A stretch of DNA of 64,000 nt from Mesorhizobium loti (GTDB lineage: Bacteria; Pseudomonadota; Alphaproteobacteria; Rhizobiales; Rhizobiaceae), in contig NZ_LPWA01000131.1 in the NCBI RefSeq assembly GCF_001510895.1, forward strand, positions 62,001 to 126,000, given 5' to 3'. Shown here piece by piece: positions 53,735 to 62,917 of this stretch. The position numbers and the translations under genes are program-made. The notes under the pieces are model-generated. The model was not told the DNA's origin. It saw only the letters and a program-made list of their open reading frames with translations, and ran no database searches. Position 1 is the first letter of the stretch, and each line of letters starts with the position of its first letter.

Positions 53735-54709
53735 AGGGAATGAGGATGGTTGTGCCCGTCGTCTTGCGGCCCTCGAGATCCGATTGCGCTTGTGCCGCGT
53801 CCTTCAGCGCATAGCGCTGGTTGATCTTGATCTCGACGGCGCCGCTCTTGACCACATCGAAGAGCGCCTCAGCCGACGCCACAAGGTCTTCGCGCTTGGC
53901 ATTGTAGACGAAGATCGTCGGCCGGGTGGCGAAAAGCGAGCCCTTCTGCGCCAGCAACGATATGCTGAACGGTGGGATCGGCCCCGACGACTGGCCGAAG
54001 CTGACGAACATACCGAGCGGTCTCAGGCAATCGAGCGAAGCGGGAAAAGTGTCGTTGCCGACGGAGTCATAGACGACATCGCATTTCCTACCGCCCGTGA
54101 TGGCCGCGACGCCGGCGACGAAATCCTGTTCCCTGTAGTTGATGACATGGTCGAAACCGTGCGCCTTGGCGATTTCGATCTTGTCGGCGGAGCTCGCCGT
54201 GCCGATCACCGTTGCGCCGAGATGCTTTGCCCACTGGCCGAGGATGAGGCCGACGCCGCCGGCGGCGGCATGGTAGAGGATCGTGTCGCCCGCCTTCACC
54301 CTATAAGTGCGGCGCAGCAGATATTCGGCCGTCATGCCTTTCAGCATCATGGCGGCCGCCTGCTCGTCGCTGATGCCGTCCGGCACGATCACCACGCGAT
54401 CGGCGGCGATCACCCGTTCCTCGGAATAAGCGCCGACAGTGACGGCATAGGCGATGCGGTCGCCGGGTTTCAGCCAGTCCACGCCGGCGCCGACGGCCAG
54501 CACCACGCCGGCCGCCTCGGCGCCCGGGATCAGCGGGAACCGCCCGGCGGCGGGTAAAGGCCCGAACGGTGATAGACGTCGATGAAGTTGAGGCCGATCG
54601 CGGTGTGCCTGACCAGGATCTGCCCGGCGCCCGGCTGGCCGGGATCGGCATCCTCATAGGCCAGGACTTCGGGGCCGCCATGGGCGTGAATACGGATTGC
54701 CTTGGACAT
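53733..54709 (-). CDS. qor: Quinone oxidoreductase, zeta-crystallin type (frame broken)
   Basis: NADPH-dependent quinone reductase of the MDR family. The amino terminus is MSKAIRIHAHGGPEVLAYEDADPG, with the family LVRHTAIGLNFIDVYHRSGLY. The frame stops after YPPPGGSR. Restoring one base at about 54540 gives GGFPLIPGAEAAGVVLAVGAG, and the rest (with the NADPH motif AAAGGVGLILGQWAKHLGA and GTASSADK) runs in frame to 53733. The start codon is the ATG at 54709. Its stop lies in a dispersed repeat. It is downstream of, and co-directional with, the pcs operon. Confidence 0.85.
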
Positions 54710-54767
54710 CGCTCAACTCCCTCGGGGTAGGAATGGGATCCAGAACATGATCCCGAAAAAAGTTAGA

Positions 54768-55586
54768 TCACGACTTCTTGGCCCCAAGGTTGGGGAACAT
54801 CTGCATGATACCCCCGATGCAGGTGAGATAGAGCCCGGTGATGGTGATGCCGATCTTGGTGAAGTCGCTGACCTGCTCGCCCAACACGCCGATCTGGTTG
54901 TAGAAGCTGGCGAGCGCAGCCTGTGCCAGCGCGAGCGCGCCGAAGGCGCACCACAAAAGGATCATGCCGAGATTGAGCGACCTGAGCCGGACCACCCGCA
55001 CTGGATGGATGAAGTTGATCGGCAGGAAGGTGAGGATGCCGGCGACAACGACCACGGCAAACGAAACCCACTGTCCCGGTTCGATGACGAACAGCGTGAA
55101 CACCACCATATTCCAGACGACCGGGAACCCTTTGAAGAAGTTCTCCTTCGTCTTCATGCCGGTGTCGGCGTAGTAGATCGCGCTCGACACCACGATGATG
55201 GCTGCCGACAGGAACGACAGGTTCTCGCCCATGAATCCGCGCTGGTAGAGAGCGAAGGCCGGGATGAGCACATAGGTGACGTAGTCGATGATGTTGTCGA
55301 GCACTTCCCCCGACCATGTCGGCAGGATCTCCTTGACCTCGAGCTTCCTGGCGATCGGGCCGTCGATGCCGTCGACAAAGAGCGCCAGCCCCAGCCACCA
55401 GAACATCGCCGTCCAGCGCTCCTCGCTGGCCGCGACCAGCGACAGGAAGGCGAGGAACGAGCCGGACGCGGTGAGCAGGTGCACGGAGAACGCGCGTGCC
55501 TGCGGCCATGTCACTTTCTTCTTTGGTCGCGGAATCCGCTCCGCGATCTTCTTGGCCGCTTTACGGGCCGCTGTGTTCTTGCTCAC
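54768..55586 (-). CDS. pcs: Phosphatidylcholine synthase
   Basis: CDP-alcohol phosphatidyltransferase that condenses choline with CDP-diacylglycerol, giving phosphatidylcholine in one step, as in rhizobia. 272 residues from a GTG start overlapping the DUF1326 stop. The catalytic motif D-G-x2-A-R-x8-G-x3-D-x3-D appears as DGIDGPIARKLEVKEILPTW...GEVLDNIIDYVTYV in residues about 70-110. Eight transmembrane helices. Phosphatidylcholine is needed for symbiosis and envelope function in the group. Confidence 0.92.
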   Translation of the reverse strand: MSKNTAARKAAKKIAERIPRPKKKVTWPQARAFSVHLLTASGSFLAFLSLVAASEERWTAMFWWLGLALFVDGIDGPIARKLEVKEILPTWSGEVLDNIIDYVTYVLIPAFALYQRGFMGENLSFLSAAIIVVSSAIYYADTGMKTKENFFKGFPVVWNMVVFTLFVIEPGQWVSFAVVVVAGILTFLPINFIHPVRVVRLRSLNLGMILLWCAFGALALAQAALASFYNQIGVLGEQVSDFTKIGITITGLYLTCIGGIMQMFPNLGAKKS

Positions 55587-56197
55587 GGGCCCCGCCAATC
55601 CAGCTTGCAGATCTCGGCCGATCGGCCGGCGAAATTCCAATTGCGGCCGAAAGCGCGCATCTTGCTCTTGTCGGACTTCGCCACGATGATTTCCGGCGCG
55701 ATCCAGTATTCGGAATTGGTGATCACTGTGTCCTTCTCGCGGTCCTTGCCGGGTATCGGAGTCACCGCGCCGTCGATAATCCGCGGTATCTGAAAGACGC
55801 GCGTCTTGTCACGCGTCTCATAGGTGATCGGCACCTGCTCGACGCCGAGGAATTTGCCGACCAGGATCGACAGCAGCGATGTGGTGCCGCCGGCCTTGCC
55901 AGTGAATATTTTTGTCAGCGCCTTCACTGCGTATACCGAGGCGCGCTTGTCGATGAACAGCCCGGCGGTCCAGTTGCCGCGGCTCATATAGCCCGGGATT
56001 TCCATGATCAGCCCCAGATTAAGGCCGGAGAGGTCCACCTCGCCGAAATGGCCGGCGTCAATGCGGAACCCCGCCCAGGTCTGGCAATAACCCTCCGTCG
56101 GCGGGTGGCTGCCAAGCGACAGCACGCAAGGGCAGAAAACCGTGCAATTGCAGGAGAGTACCAGCTCTCCCTTCATCGCCCAGCTTTGATCCGTCAT
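55583..56197 (-). CDS. DUF1326-domain cysteine-rich protein
   Basis: 204 residues. It opens MTDQSWAMKGELVLSCNCTVFCPCVLSLGSHPPTEGYCQTWAGFRID, with the CNCTVFCPC cluster and a further cysteine at GYC that define the family; a metal-binding site is plausible. No signal peptide. Stop overlaps the pcs GTG start by four bases, and the DUF2182 gene is 12 bases upstream, so all three form one operon. DUF1326 and DUF2182 genes are neighbours in many proteobacteria. Function unknown. Confidence 0.82.
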   Translation of the reverse strand: MTDQSWAMKGELVLSCNCTVFCPCVLSLGSHPPTEGYCQTWAGFRIDAGHFGEVDLSGLNLGLIMEIPGYMSRGNWTAGLFIDKRASVYAVKALTKIFTGKAGGTTSLLSILVGKFLGVEQVPITYETRDKTRVFQIPRIIDGAVTPIPGKDREKDTVITNSEYWIAPEIIVAKSDKSKMRAFGRNWNFAGRSAEICKLDWRGP

Positions 56198-56209
56198 CGA
56201 ATTCTCCCC

Positions 56210-57103
56210 TCACGCCGAAACTAATAGCAGGGCGGCAGCCCACACAAGCAGTATCGCACCGGCTACCCGGCTTGGCACCCTGCCGGTGGTCTGTTTTTCG
56301 ATCAGGGTGAACAGGCCGATCAGCGCCATCCAGAAGATGTTCGTCGCGCCAACGGCGAACATCACCAGCATCAGCGCCCAGCAGCAGCCGAGGCACCAGA
56401 CGCCCTGCTGTAGACCCAGACGGAAAATGCGCCGCGGTTGCGCGCTCCAGTTGGCGAATAGGATCGAGAACGGGTTGCGGCATTTCTTCAGGCACGCCTG
56501 TTTCAAGCCGCTGAACTGATAGAGGCCGGCAATCGCCAGGGCGACGGCTCCGGCAAGCCCGACGACAGGATCGAGCACCTGCCCCGAGGCGGCAAAACCG
56601 TAGACCGCGAGCGTCAGCGCGGCGAATGCCATCGAGGCGGCGAGCCAAGCCGCGAGGTATCCGGTCACCAGAACCAGCGGATGGACGACGGGCTCGCGCT
56701 TGATCCGAGCGGTGTCCGCAATCTCGCAATAGGTGCGGATCATCGGCGCCGCCGAAGGCAGCATCGCTGCCACAGCCATCAGGAACCACATCAGGACGAG
56801 CACTAACGCCTGCGGGCCTGCCGTGCCTGCAAGCGGAGCCGGCGCAAGGCACAAAGCGAAAAGGCGGTCGAGGAACTCCGGCAGCGGCAATCGCGTGAGG
56901 TCTTTGAGCAGCGCATCACCCGGAGCGCCACCGGCAAGCCGGCTTTCGGCGCCGCGGATCGCCATGGCAGCGAGGATGAACCAGGCAAGCACGATGCCCG
57001 CACCAATGGTGAGCGTCACCACAAGGCGCGGACTACGCGCGAAACCTGCCGTGGCGCGGGCGGCGCGGTCGAGATGGCTGAAATCGTGCTCCTGGCCGGT
57101 CAT
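56210..57103 (-). CDS. DUF2182 integral membrane protein (predicted metal-binding)
   Basis: 297 residues from MTGQEHDFSHLDRAAR, six or more helices. The family motifs AVAAMLPSAAPMIRTYCE, YQFSGLKQACLKKCRNPFS and GLQQGVWCLGCCWALMLVMFAVG are present; the cysteines of KQACLKKC and CLGCC sit at membrane surfaces and could bind a metal ion. The frame is open upstream to 57190 but 57103 gives the normal start. First gene of the DUF2182-DUF1326-pcs operon. Function unknown. Confidence 0.82.
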   Translation of the reverse strand: MTGQEHDFSHLDRAARATAGFARSPRLVVTLTIGAGIVLAWFILAAMAIRGAESRLAGGAPGDALLKDLTRLPLPEFLDRLFALCLAPAPLAGTAGPQALVLVLMWFLMAVAAMLPSAAPMIRTYCEIADTARIKREPVVHPLVLVTGYLAAWLAASMAFAALTLAVYGFAASGQVLDPVVGLAGAVALAIAGLYQFSGLKQACLKKCRNPFSILFANWSAQPRRIFRLGLQQGVWCLGCCWALMLVMFAVGATNIFWMALIGLFTLIEKQTTGRVPSRVAGAILLVWAAALLLVSA

Positions 57104-57204
57104 GGCAATCGAATGGGCCGAATCGCCGCGTTGATCAAGCCAGCCGATCTGCCCTATATCCGGTGATAGGCCCGACGGGTCGCCCGTCACTGTGGGAGTC
57201 TGGC

Positions 57205-58416
57205 GTGGAACAGAACGACAAAGCCCGCATATTGGTTGCCGGCAGTGGCCCGGCCGGCCTGATCGCAGCGCTCGGCTTTGCCGAGGCCGGCTTTGCCGTG
57301 ACGTTGGCCGGCCCCGAGGCCACCAGCAGCGACGGCCGCACCACCGCCCTCATGAACCCTTCGTTGAAAGTCCTGGATCGCCTCGGCGTGCTGGACGAGC
57401 TCAGGCCGCAGGCGGCGCCGCTCAGGGTGATGCGCATCGTCGACGCGACGCGCAGGCTGATCCGCAGCCCGACCGTGACCTTTCGCGCCAGCGAGATCGG
57501 CGAGGAGCAGTTCGGGCTCAATCTGCCGAACAAGGTCCTGATCCCGGTGCTAGCCAAGGCAGTCGCCGATCACGCCGGCATCGATTGGCGAAAGTCGATG
57601 GTCGAGACATGGCGGCTCGACGCTGACCAGGCACATGCGATCCTCGCAGACGGCAGCGAGATCTCCGCGTCGCTCGCGGTCGCGGCCGACGGGCGCCTGT
57701 CGCCGGCACGGGAAGCCGCGGGCATAAGGGCGTCCGCACGGCCCTATCCCCAGTCGGCGCTTGTTCTCAATTTCAGCCATCGCAGCGAGCATGGTTTTAT
57801 TTCGACCGAATTCCACACCGAGACCGGACCGTTCACGCAGGTTCCGCTGCCGGGCAAGCGTTCAAGCCTTGTCTGGGTGGTGAAACCGGAGACGGCAAAG
57901 GAACTCGCAGCTCTCGACGATGCTACCCTGTCCGTCCGGGTCGAGGAGCAAATGCAGTCGATGCTCGGCCGGGTTTCTGTCGAGCCCGGCCGCCAGGTCT
58001 ATCCGCTGTCGGCCGCCTCGCCCGGCCGCTTCGCGCAAAACCGCGTGGCGCTCGTCGGTGAGGCCGCCCATGTCTTTCCGCCGATCGGCGCCCAAGGTCT
58101 CAACCTCGGCATCAGGGACATCGACGATCTGATTGGAATCGCCAGCGAAAACCGCAACGATCCGGGGTCAAGGCTGTGCCTTGCCGCCTATGACACAAGG
58201 CGTCGTCCAGACATTTTTGCGCGCAGCAGCGCGGTCAACCTGCTCAACATGTCGCTGCTGTCCGACATGCTGCCGGCGCAGTTGGCGCGCAGCGCCGGCC
58301 TCAGCGTGCTGGGCAGCTTCGCGCCGTTGCGCGCCTTCTTCATGCGCGAGGGCCTGCGGCCCGGCAGCGGCTTTCGCGCGCTCGCCGGCGGCTTCAGGAA
58401 ACAGGCCGCGCGCTGA
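57205..58416 (+). CDS. UbiH/COQ6-type FAD-dependent monooxygenase
   Basis: 403 residues from a GTG with GGGAG upstream. The FAD Rossmann motif is ILVAGSGPAGLIAALGFAEAGFAVTLAG, the GD-like motif is NRVALVGEAAHVFPPIGAQGLNLGIRDIDDL, and the family DGRLSPAREAAGI is present. UbiH-family enzymes hydroxylate ubiquinone precursors; which ring position is not clear from sequence. The usual Asp of the GD motif is Glu here (GEAAH), which also occurs in this family. The frame is open to 57163 but that start overlaps a poor upstream context. Confidence 0.85.
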   Translation: MEQNDKARILVAGSGPAGLIAALGFAEAGFAVTLAGPEATSSDGRTTALMNPSLKVLDRLGVLDELRPQAAPLRVMRIVDATRRLIRSPTVTFRASEIGEEQFGLNLPNKVLIPVLAKAVADHAGIDWRKSMVETWRLDADQAHAILADGSEISASLAVAADGRLSPAREAAGIRASARPYPQSALVLNFSHRSEHGFISTEFHTETGPFTQVPLPGKRSSLVWVVKPETAKELAALDDATLSVRVEEQMQSMLGRVSVEPGRQVYPLSAASPGRFAQNRVALVGEAAHVFPPIGAQGLNLGIRDIDDLIGIASENRNDPGSRLCLAAYDTRRRPDIFARSSAVNLLNMSLLSDMLPAQLARSAGLSVLGSFAPLRAFFMREGLRPGSGFRALAGGFRKQAAR

Positions 58417-58618
58417 GCGATACGTTTGACCTTGCGCTTTCCGAAACCATTGCATTCGCCGGCAGCGCTGCGGCATGGAATTGCGGCAATGTCTGCGCCA
58501 ATGGTACCAAGCCGAAAGTCGGGGTCGATTTTTGGCGGCGTGACGTGTAAATTCAAGACCTTAGGCGCCTTGTGCGCAAGCCACTGACGGCGCCTCGGGG
58601 TCCTAGGTGGTGAGTGCG

Positions 58619-58942
58619 ATGAAAACGGCCAAATTCGCGATCGGGCAAGTGGTTCGCCATCGGCTGTTTCCGTTCCGTGGCGTGATCTTCGACGTCGATC
58701 CGCAATTCGCCAACAGCGAGGAATGGTACGAAGCCATTCCCGCGGACATGCGTCCGCACAAGGACCAACCTTTCTACCACCTTCTCGCCGAGAATTCCGA
58801 GACCGAGTACATCGCCTATGTATCCGAGCAGAACCTGCTCGAGGACCGGTCGGGCGAGCCGGTGCGACATCCGCAGATCGGCGAGATGTTCGACAAGCTG
58901 CCCGACGGGCGCTACGAGCCGAAACGCCACTCGAAGCACTGA
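58619..58942 (+). CDS. hspQ: Heat shock protein HspQ
   Basis: 107 residues from MKTAKFAIGQVVRHRLFPFRGVIFDVDPQFANSEEWYEAIP. HspQ (YccV-like) binds hemimethylated DNA and acts as a Lon specificity factor in enterics. The pattern HKDQPFYHLLAENSETEYIAYVSEQNLLEDRSGEPVRHPQI is fully conserved. Two GTG codons four and three codons earlier are possible starts. A bidirectional terminator follows. Confidence 0.92.
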   Translation: MKTAKFAIGQVVRHRLFPFRGVIFDVDPQFANSEEWYEAIPADMRPHKDQPFYHLLAENSETEYIAYVSEQNLLEDRSGEPVRHPQIGEMFDKLPDGRYEPKRHSKH

Positions 58943-58962
58943 AGGCTGAAGCGGCGGCAACA

Positions 58963-58990
58963 AAAAAGCGGGGCGCTTGCCCCGCTTTTT
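58963..58990. terminator. Bidirectional terminator between hspQ and ialB
   Basis: An 11-bp perfect stem (AAAAAGCGGGG with CCCCGCTTTTT) and CGCTTG loop. Both arms end in runs of T on their own strands, so it can end both convergent transcripts. Confidence 0.9.
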
Positions 58991-59016
58991 GCATGCTGGA
59001 GAAAACGCTCCGGCGA

Positions 59017-59637
59017 TCAGTTGGCGGTCTTCGCCTTGTCCTGCTCTTCCTTGAGCTTCTTGGCGAAGTCCTGGTTGTTCTTGGCGACGAAGTCCTGCAG
59101 CTTCTTCTGCCGGTCCTCGATGTCCGACTGCTGCAGCGGCGGGCCGTCATAGGCGCCGCTGAAGCCGGTCAGCGCGACCTTGATCGGGTTCGGCTGATTC
59201 TGGAAATTGATCGAGGTGAGCGAGATAGCCTGGCCCTTCTTGAAGGAGGCGACCAACTGGTCGGTCAGCGGCACTTCCGCGACGCAACGATCCGGGAAAC
59301 AGATCACATAGTCTAGCTTTTGCGCCTTGCCGGCATCAATCTGCAGGCCGATGCCCGGGGGAATGAGACGGCCGGTCGGCACCGTCACCTGGAACACCTT
59401 GCGGTTCACCTTGCCCTTGAGCTCGATCAGGCTGACGCCGGTGACGAGCTGGCCATTGCCGGCGGTGACGATGTTCTGCACGTTGCAGATGTCGACGTCT
59501 TCCTGCTTCGTGCAGGCCTTGAACCAGCCCTGCGGAATCTGCGGCTGCTGCTGCGCCGAAGCGGTGAAAAGCCCGGCGCCCAGAACGCCGACCACGCCTG
59601 CGGCCAGCACCGAAAGGCGATACGCATTGCTCGTCAT
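59017..59637 (-). CDS. Invasion-associated locus B (IalB) family protein
   Basis: 206 residues from MTSNAYRLSVLAAGVVGVLGAGLFTASAQ, a signal peptide. The mature part, PQGWFKACTKQEDVDICNVQNIVTAGNGQLVTGVSLIE, then GKAQKLDYVICFPDRCVAEVPL, is the IalB pattern with four cysteines likely forming disulfides. The last 40 residues form a lysine-rich coiled-coil-like tail. Named from Bartonella invasion, but common in free-living rhizobia, where its role is not clear. Convergent with hspQ. Confidence 0.87.
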   Translation of the reverse strand: MTSNAYRLSVLAAGVVGVLGAGLFTASAQQQPQIPQGWFKACTKQEDVDICNVQNIVTAGNGQLVTGVSLIELKGKVNRKVFQVTVPTGRLIPPGIGLQIDAGKAQKLDYVICFPDRCVAEVPLTDQLVASFKKGQAISLTSINFQNQPNPIKVALTGFSGAYDGPPLQQSDIEDRQKKLQDFVAKNNQDFAKKLKEEQDKAKTAN

Positions 59638-59813
59638 ATGGTGCACTTTCCTCTCAAATGATCCCGGGGGCCGGCTTCTTCGTGCCGTGTGGTCCCGCTA
59701 CCTGTTGCCCAAATGAGGCAACAGCATGACTTCGGAGCGCGTGTTACACCGCCAGCGACGCCGAATCCAGCCCGGCTTCCGCGATTTCTTCTTGCTTTGA
59801 AGTCACTCGACGA

Positions 59814-59877
59814 CCCCCCGATTGGTGATGGACTGGCCGAACCCGATTCCCGTTGGGGCACCGATTCAATCGGGGGG
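59814..59877. promoter_or_regulatory. Long-spaced inverted repeat upstream of the YejA-like gene
   Basis: CCCCCCGATTG at 59814-59824 and CAATCGGGGGG at 59867-59877 are perfectly complementary across 42 bases. Further CCGATT copies lie at 59843 and 59861. The left arm starts 119 bases and the right arm ends 55 bases before the start of the binding-protein gene, so the repeat could be an operator or fold in the leader. Confidence 0.5.
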
Positions 59878-59932
59878 CGAAATGCTCTAGGGTGCGTGTC
59901 GAATCACAAAGCCGCCCGGCAAGGAGACGGTC

Positions 59933-61752
59933 ATGGACCGCGTTCTCGTTCGGCTGATCGCCGCGACCTCGTTTCTGGCCCTCTCGCTGCTTCCGGCTTT
60001 GTCGGAGCCGAAGCACGGCATCGCCATGCAGGGCGAGCCGGCGCTGCCTGCGGCTATCAGCATTTCGACTACGTCAATCCCGATGCGCCGAAAGGCGGCA
60101 GCGTCACCTATTGCGTCGTCGGCAGCTTCGACAACCTCAACCCCTTCATCCTCAAGAGCCTGCGCACCACCGCGCGCGGCATGATCGACACGGTCTACGG
60201 TAATCTCGTCTTCGAACCGTTGATGCAACGCAATTACAACGAGCCTTTCAGCCTCTACGGCCTTCTCGCCGACAGCGCCGACATGGATCCCGAGCGCAAG
60301 AGCATCGAGTTCCATTTGAATCCCAATGCCAAATGGTCGGATGGCCAGCCGGTCACGCCGGAGGACGTGCTGTTCACCTACGACGTGTTCACCGACAAGG
60401 GCCGCCCGCCTTACAGCGACCGCATGAGCATGATCGCCAAGCTGGAGAAGACCGGCGACCACAGCGTGAAATTCACCTTCAACGACAAAGCCAATCGCGA
60501 ATTTCCGCTGATCGTCGCGCTGACACCGGTCATCCCCAAGCACGCTTTCGACAAGGACAGCTTCGACAAGACCACGCTGAAGCCGCTGATCGGCAGCGGC
60601 CCCTACACGGTGGACAAGGTGCAGCCCGGGCAGCGCATCGTCTTCAAGCGCAATCCGAATTACTGGGGCAGGGATGTCCCCTCGAAGCGCGGCTTCGACA
60701 ATTTCGACCAGATCACCATCGAGTATTTCCTCAACGCCAACGCCAAGACGGAAGCCTTCAAGAAGGGCATCTGCGCCCTCGATGATGAGACCGATCCGGT
60801 CAAGCGCGACCGCGATATCGACTTCCCGGCCTTTCGCAAGGGTGAGGTGAAGCAGGAATATTTCGACACCGGCATTCCGCCTGTGGTGACGGGTTTCCTG
60901 TTCAACACCAGGCTGCCGAAATTTGCCGATCCGGTCGTGCGACGCGCGCTCGGCATGCTCTACGACTTCGAGTGGGCGAACAAGAACCTCTTCGCCGGCA
61001 AGTTCAACCGCACTATGAGCTTTTGGCAGAACTCCGAGCTGTCGGCGCTCGGCCATCCGGCCGACGAGCGGGAGAAGGCGCTGCTCGCCCCCTATCCCGG
61101 ACGCGTGCCTGCCGAGGTGATGGACGGCACCTGGCGGCCGCCAGTCACCGACGGCTCCGGCCAGGACCGCAAGGTACTGCGAGCGGCTTTCGAGATGCTG
61201 AAAGGTGCCGGCTATCACGTAGAGGACGGCCGGATGGTCGATCCCCAGGGAAATCCCTTCGGCTTCGAAATCCTGACGTCGTCGCAGGATGAGGAGCGGC
61301 TTGCGGCGCTCTATCAACGCACGCTGGAGAAGATCGGCATCGACGTCACCATCCGCAGCCTCGATGGCGACCAGATCCAGTCGCGCAAGCAGCGGTTCGA
61401 CTTCGAGGTTCTGATCGGGACGAGCGGCTTCAACAATTCGCTGTCGCCCGGCAGCGAGCAACTTGGGCGCTGGGGATCGGTCGCCGCCAAGCAGGAAGGT
61501 TCGTTCAACCTCGCCGGCGTCGCCGATCCCGCGGTCGACGCGGCGATCAACGCCATGCTGAACGCCCGCGCCGAGCAAGACTATGTCGCCGCGGTGCGCG
61601 TCCTCGACCGGCTGCTGATCTCCGGCAACTACATCGTACCCATGCAATACAACACGCAGCAGTGGCTGGCATACTGGAGCTACCTGGAACATCCGCAGAA
61701 GACCCCCATATTCGGCTATCAGCTGCCGACATGGTGGCGAAAGCCCAACTGA
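59933..61752 (+). CDS. YejA-like peptide ABC transporter substrate-binding protein (frame broken)
   Basis: Family 5 periplasmic binding protein, about 606 residues. Signal peptide MDRVLVRLIAATSFLALSLLPALSEPKHGIAM; then after GEPALPA the frame breaks near 60052, where one G of a GGG run seems missing. GYQHFDYVNPDAPKGGSVTYC, the expected next stretch, continues in the other frame through to 61752. The oligopeptide-type fold signatures are GSFDNLNPFILK, PLMQRNYNEPFSLYGLLADS, GVxD-like WSDGQPVTPEDVLFTYD and SGPYTVDKV. A strong AAGGAG precedes the ATG. No permease or ATPase genes lie beside it in this window. Confidence 0.88.
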
Positions 61753-61788
61753 CGCAAACCCCGACCGACGCAAAACACGGAGACGACC

Positions 61789-62468
61789 ATGAGTGCCGAG
61801 AACTCGATCACCGTCGATGTGGTATCCGATGTCGTCTGCCCCTGGTGTTTCATCGGCCAGAAGCGGCTGGACAAGGCGCTTGCCGCTGTCGGCGATGTCG
61901 ACGTGCATGTGCGCTGGCGGCCCTTCCAGCTCGATCCGACCATTCCGCAGAGAGGCATGGATCGCCGCGAATACATGCTGGGCAAATTCGGCAGCGAGGA
62001 GCGCATTCGCCAGATTCATGCGCGCATCGAACCGCTTGGCGAAGCGGAGGGTATCCATTTCGCCTTCGGTGCCATCAAGGTGGCGCCCAACACGCTCGAC
62101 GCCCACCGCGTCATCCGCTGGGCGGGAGCCGCAAGCGAGGATGTGCAGAACCGGCTGGTGCGCCGCCTCTTCCAGCTGAATTTCGAGGAAGGCGCCGATC
62201 TCGGCGATTATGCCGTGCTGACCGAGGCCGCGCGCGAAGCGGGCATGGACGCTTCGGTTGTCGAGACGCTGTTGCCGACGGACGCCGATGTCGACGCCGT
62301 TCGCAACGAAATCGCCACTGCCTCGCGCATGGGCATCACCGGCGTGCCCTGCTTCCTGCTCGAAGGCAAATATGCCGTGATGGGCGCGCAGGACGCCGAC
62401 ACGCTCGCCGACGCCATCCGCCAGGTCGCCCAGGCCAAGCGCGCGGCGAGCTGGAAGCCGCGGGCTGA
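61789..62468 (+). CDS. DsbA-family oxidoreductase (FrnE-like; frame broken at the last residues)
   Basis: Thioredoxin-fold protein, 2-hydroxychromene-2-carboxylate isomerase/FrnE type. The active site is VVCPWCFIGQKRLDKAL (CPWC), followed by the helical insertion and the cis-proline loop GITGVPCFLLEGKYAVMGAQ. As written the frame runs on to 62751 with about 90 residues of unlikely composition. Restoring one base near 62444 gives a natural end ELEAAG at 62468, near residue 226, matching the family length. No signal peptide, so cytoplasmic. It is 37 bases after the binding-protein gene. Confidence 0.85.
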
Positions 62469-62917
62469 CCTGAAGTTTTGCCGTCGCGTTCGCCGGGGCT
62501 CCTGGTCAAAGTCGCCGGCCCTTCGGCCCAAAATCACCGTATACAGCTCGGCTCGACCCAAGTGGACGCCCCGCCATGGGCCCAGAAATGACGGTTGGAG
62601 TGAATCGAGGGCGGCGGTTTTCGAGCATTCCAGTTGCCGCCCAATAGCGAAACCGGGTCGGGCGGCATGTTATTTCGTTCACAAAGCCGTGTTTTTAGTT
62701 TCCGTAGGGGAAAGTCGGCAACGCCTCCGACCGTTACCATCAACCTCCTGAAATAAAACACAGAATCCCTGCTGAAGGCAACCAGCCGTCAATGCTTTCC
62801 TGTTGCCTTCATGCCACTGTGAGTAACCCTGTTCACATTCGGGGGGCAGAAAATTAATGGAAAATGATCAATTGGTGTTACCATATGTAACAAAACAAGA
62901 AAGGTTTGGGCGGGATC
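62469..62917. promoter_or_regulatory. Non-coding region with two inverted repeats before the ABC exporter
   Basis: About 450 bases. TGAAGGCAAC at 62773-62782 and GTTGCCTTCA at 62802-62811 form a 10-bp inverted repeat with a 19-base spacer. TGTTAC-N5-GTAACA (62876-62892) is a compact 17-bp palindrome 26 bases before the GTG start. Both look like regulator-binding sites. The rest is unremarkable. Confidence 0.5.

Noticed and set aside
59689..59932. Upstream start for the YejA-like gene
   Set aside because: It uses the frame downstream of the deletion. The real start with Shine-Dalgarno and signal peptide is at 59933.
59887..62106. Minus-strand frame of 739 residues opposite the YejA-like gene
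   Set aside because: No motifs; the plus strand encodes a clear binding protein.
62469..62751. Novel basic domain fused to the DsbA-like protein
   Set aside because: More simply explained by one missing base near 62444.
62857..62917. ATG at 62857 as the exporter start
   Set aside because: It has a good ribosome site but is in another frame; joining it would need an inserted base, opposite to the deletions seen elsewhere in this window.
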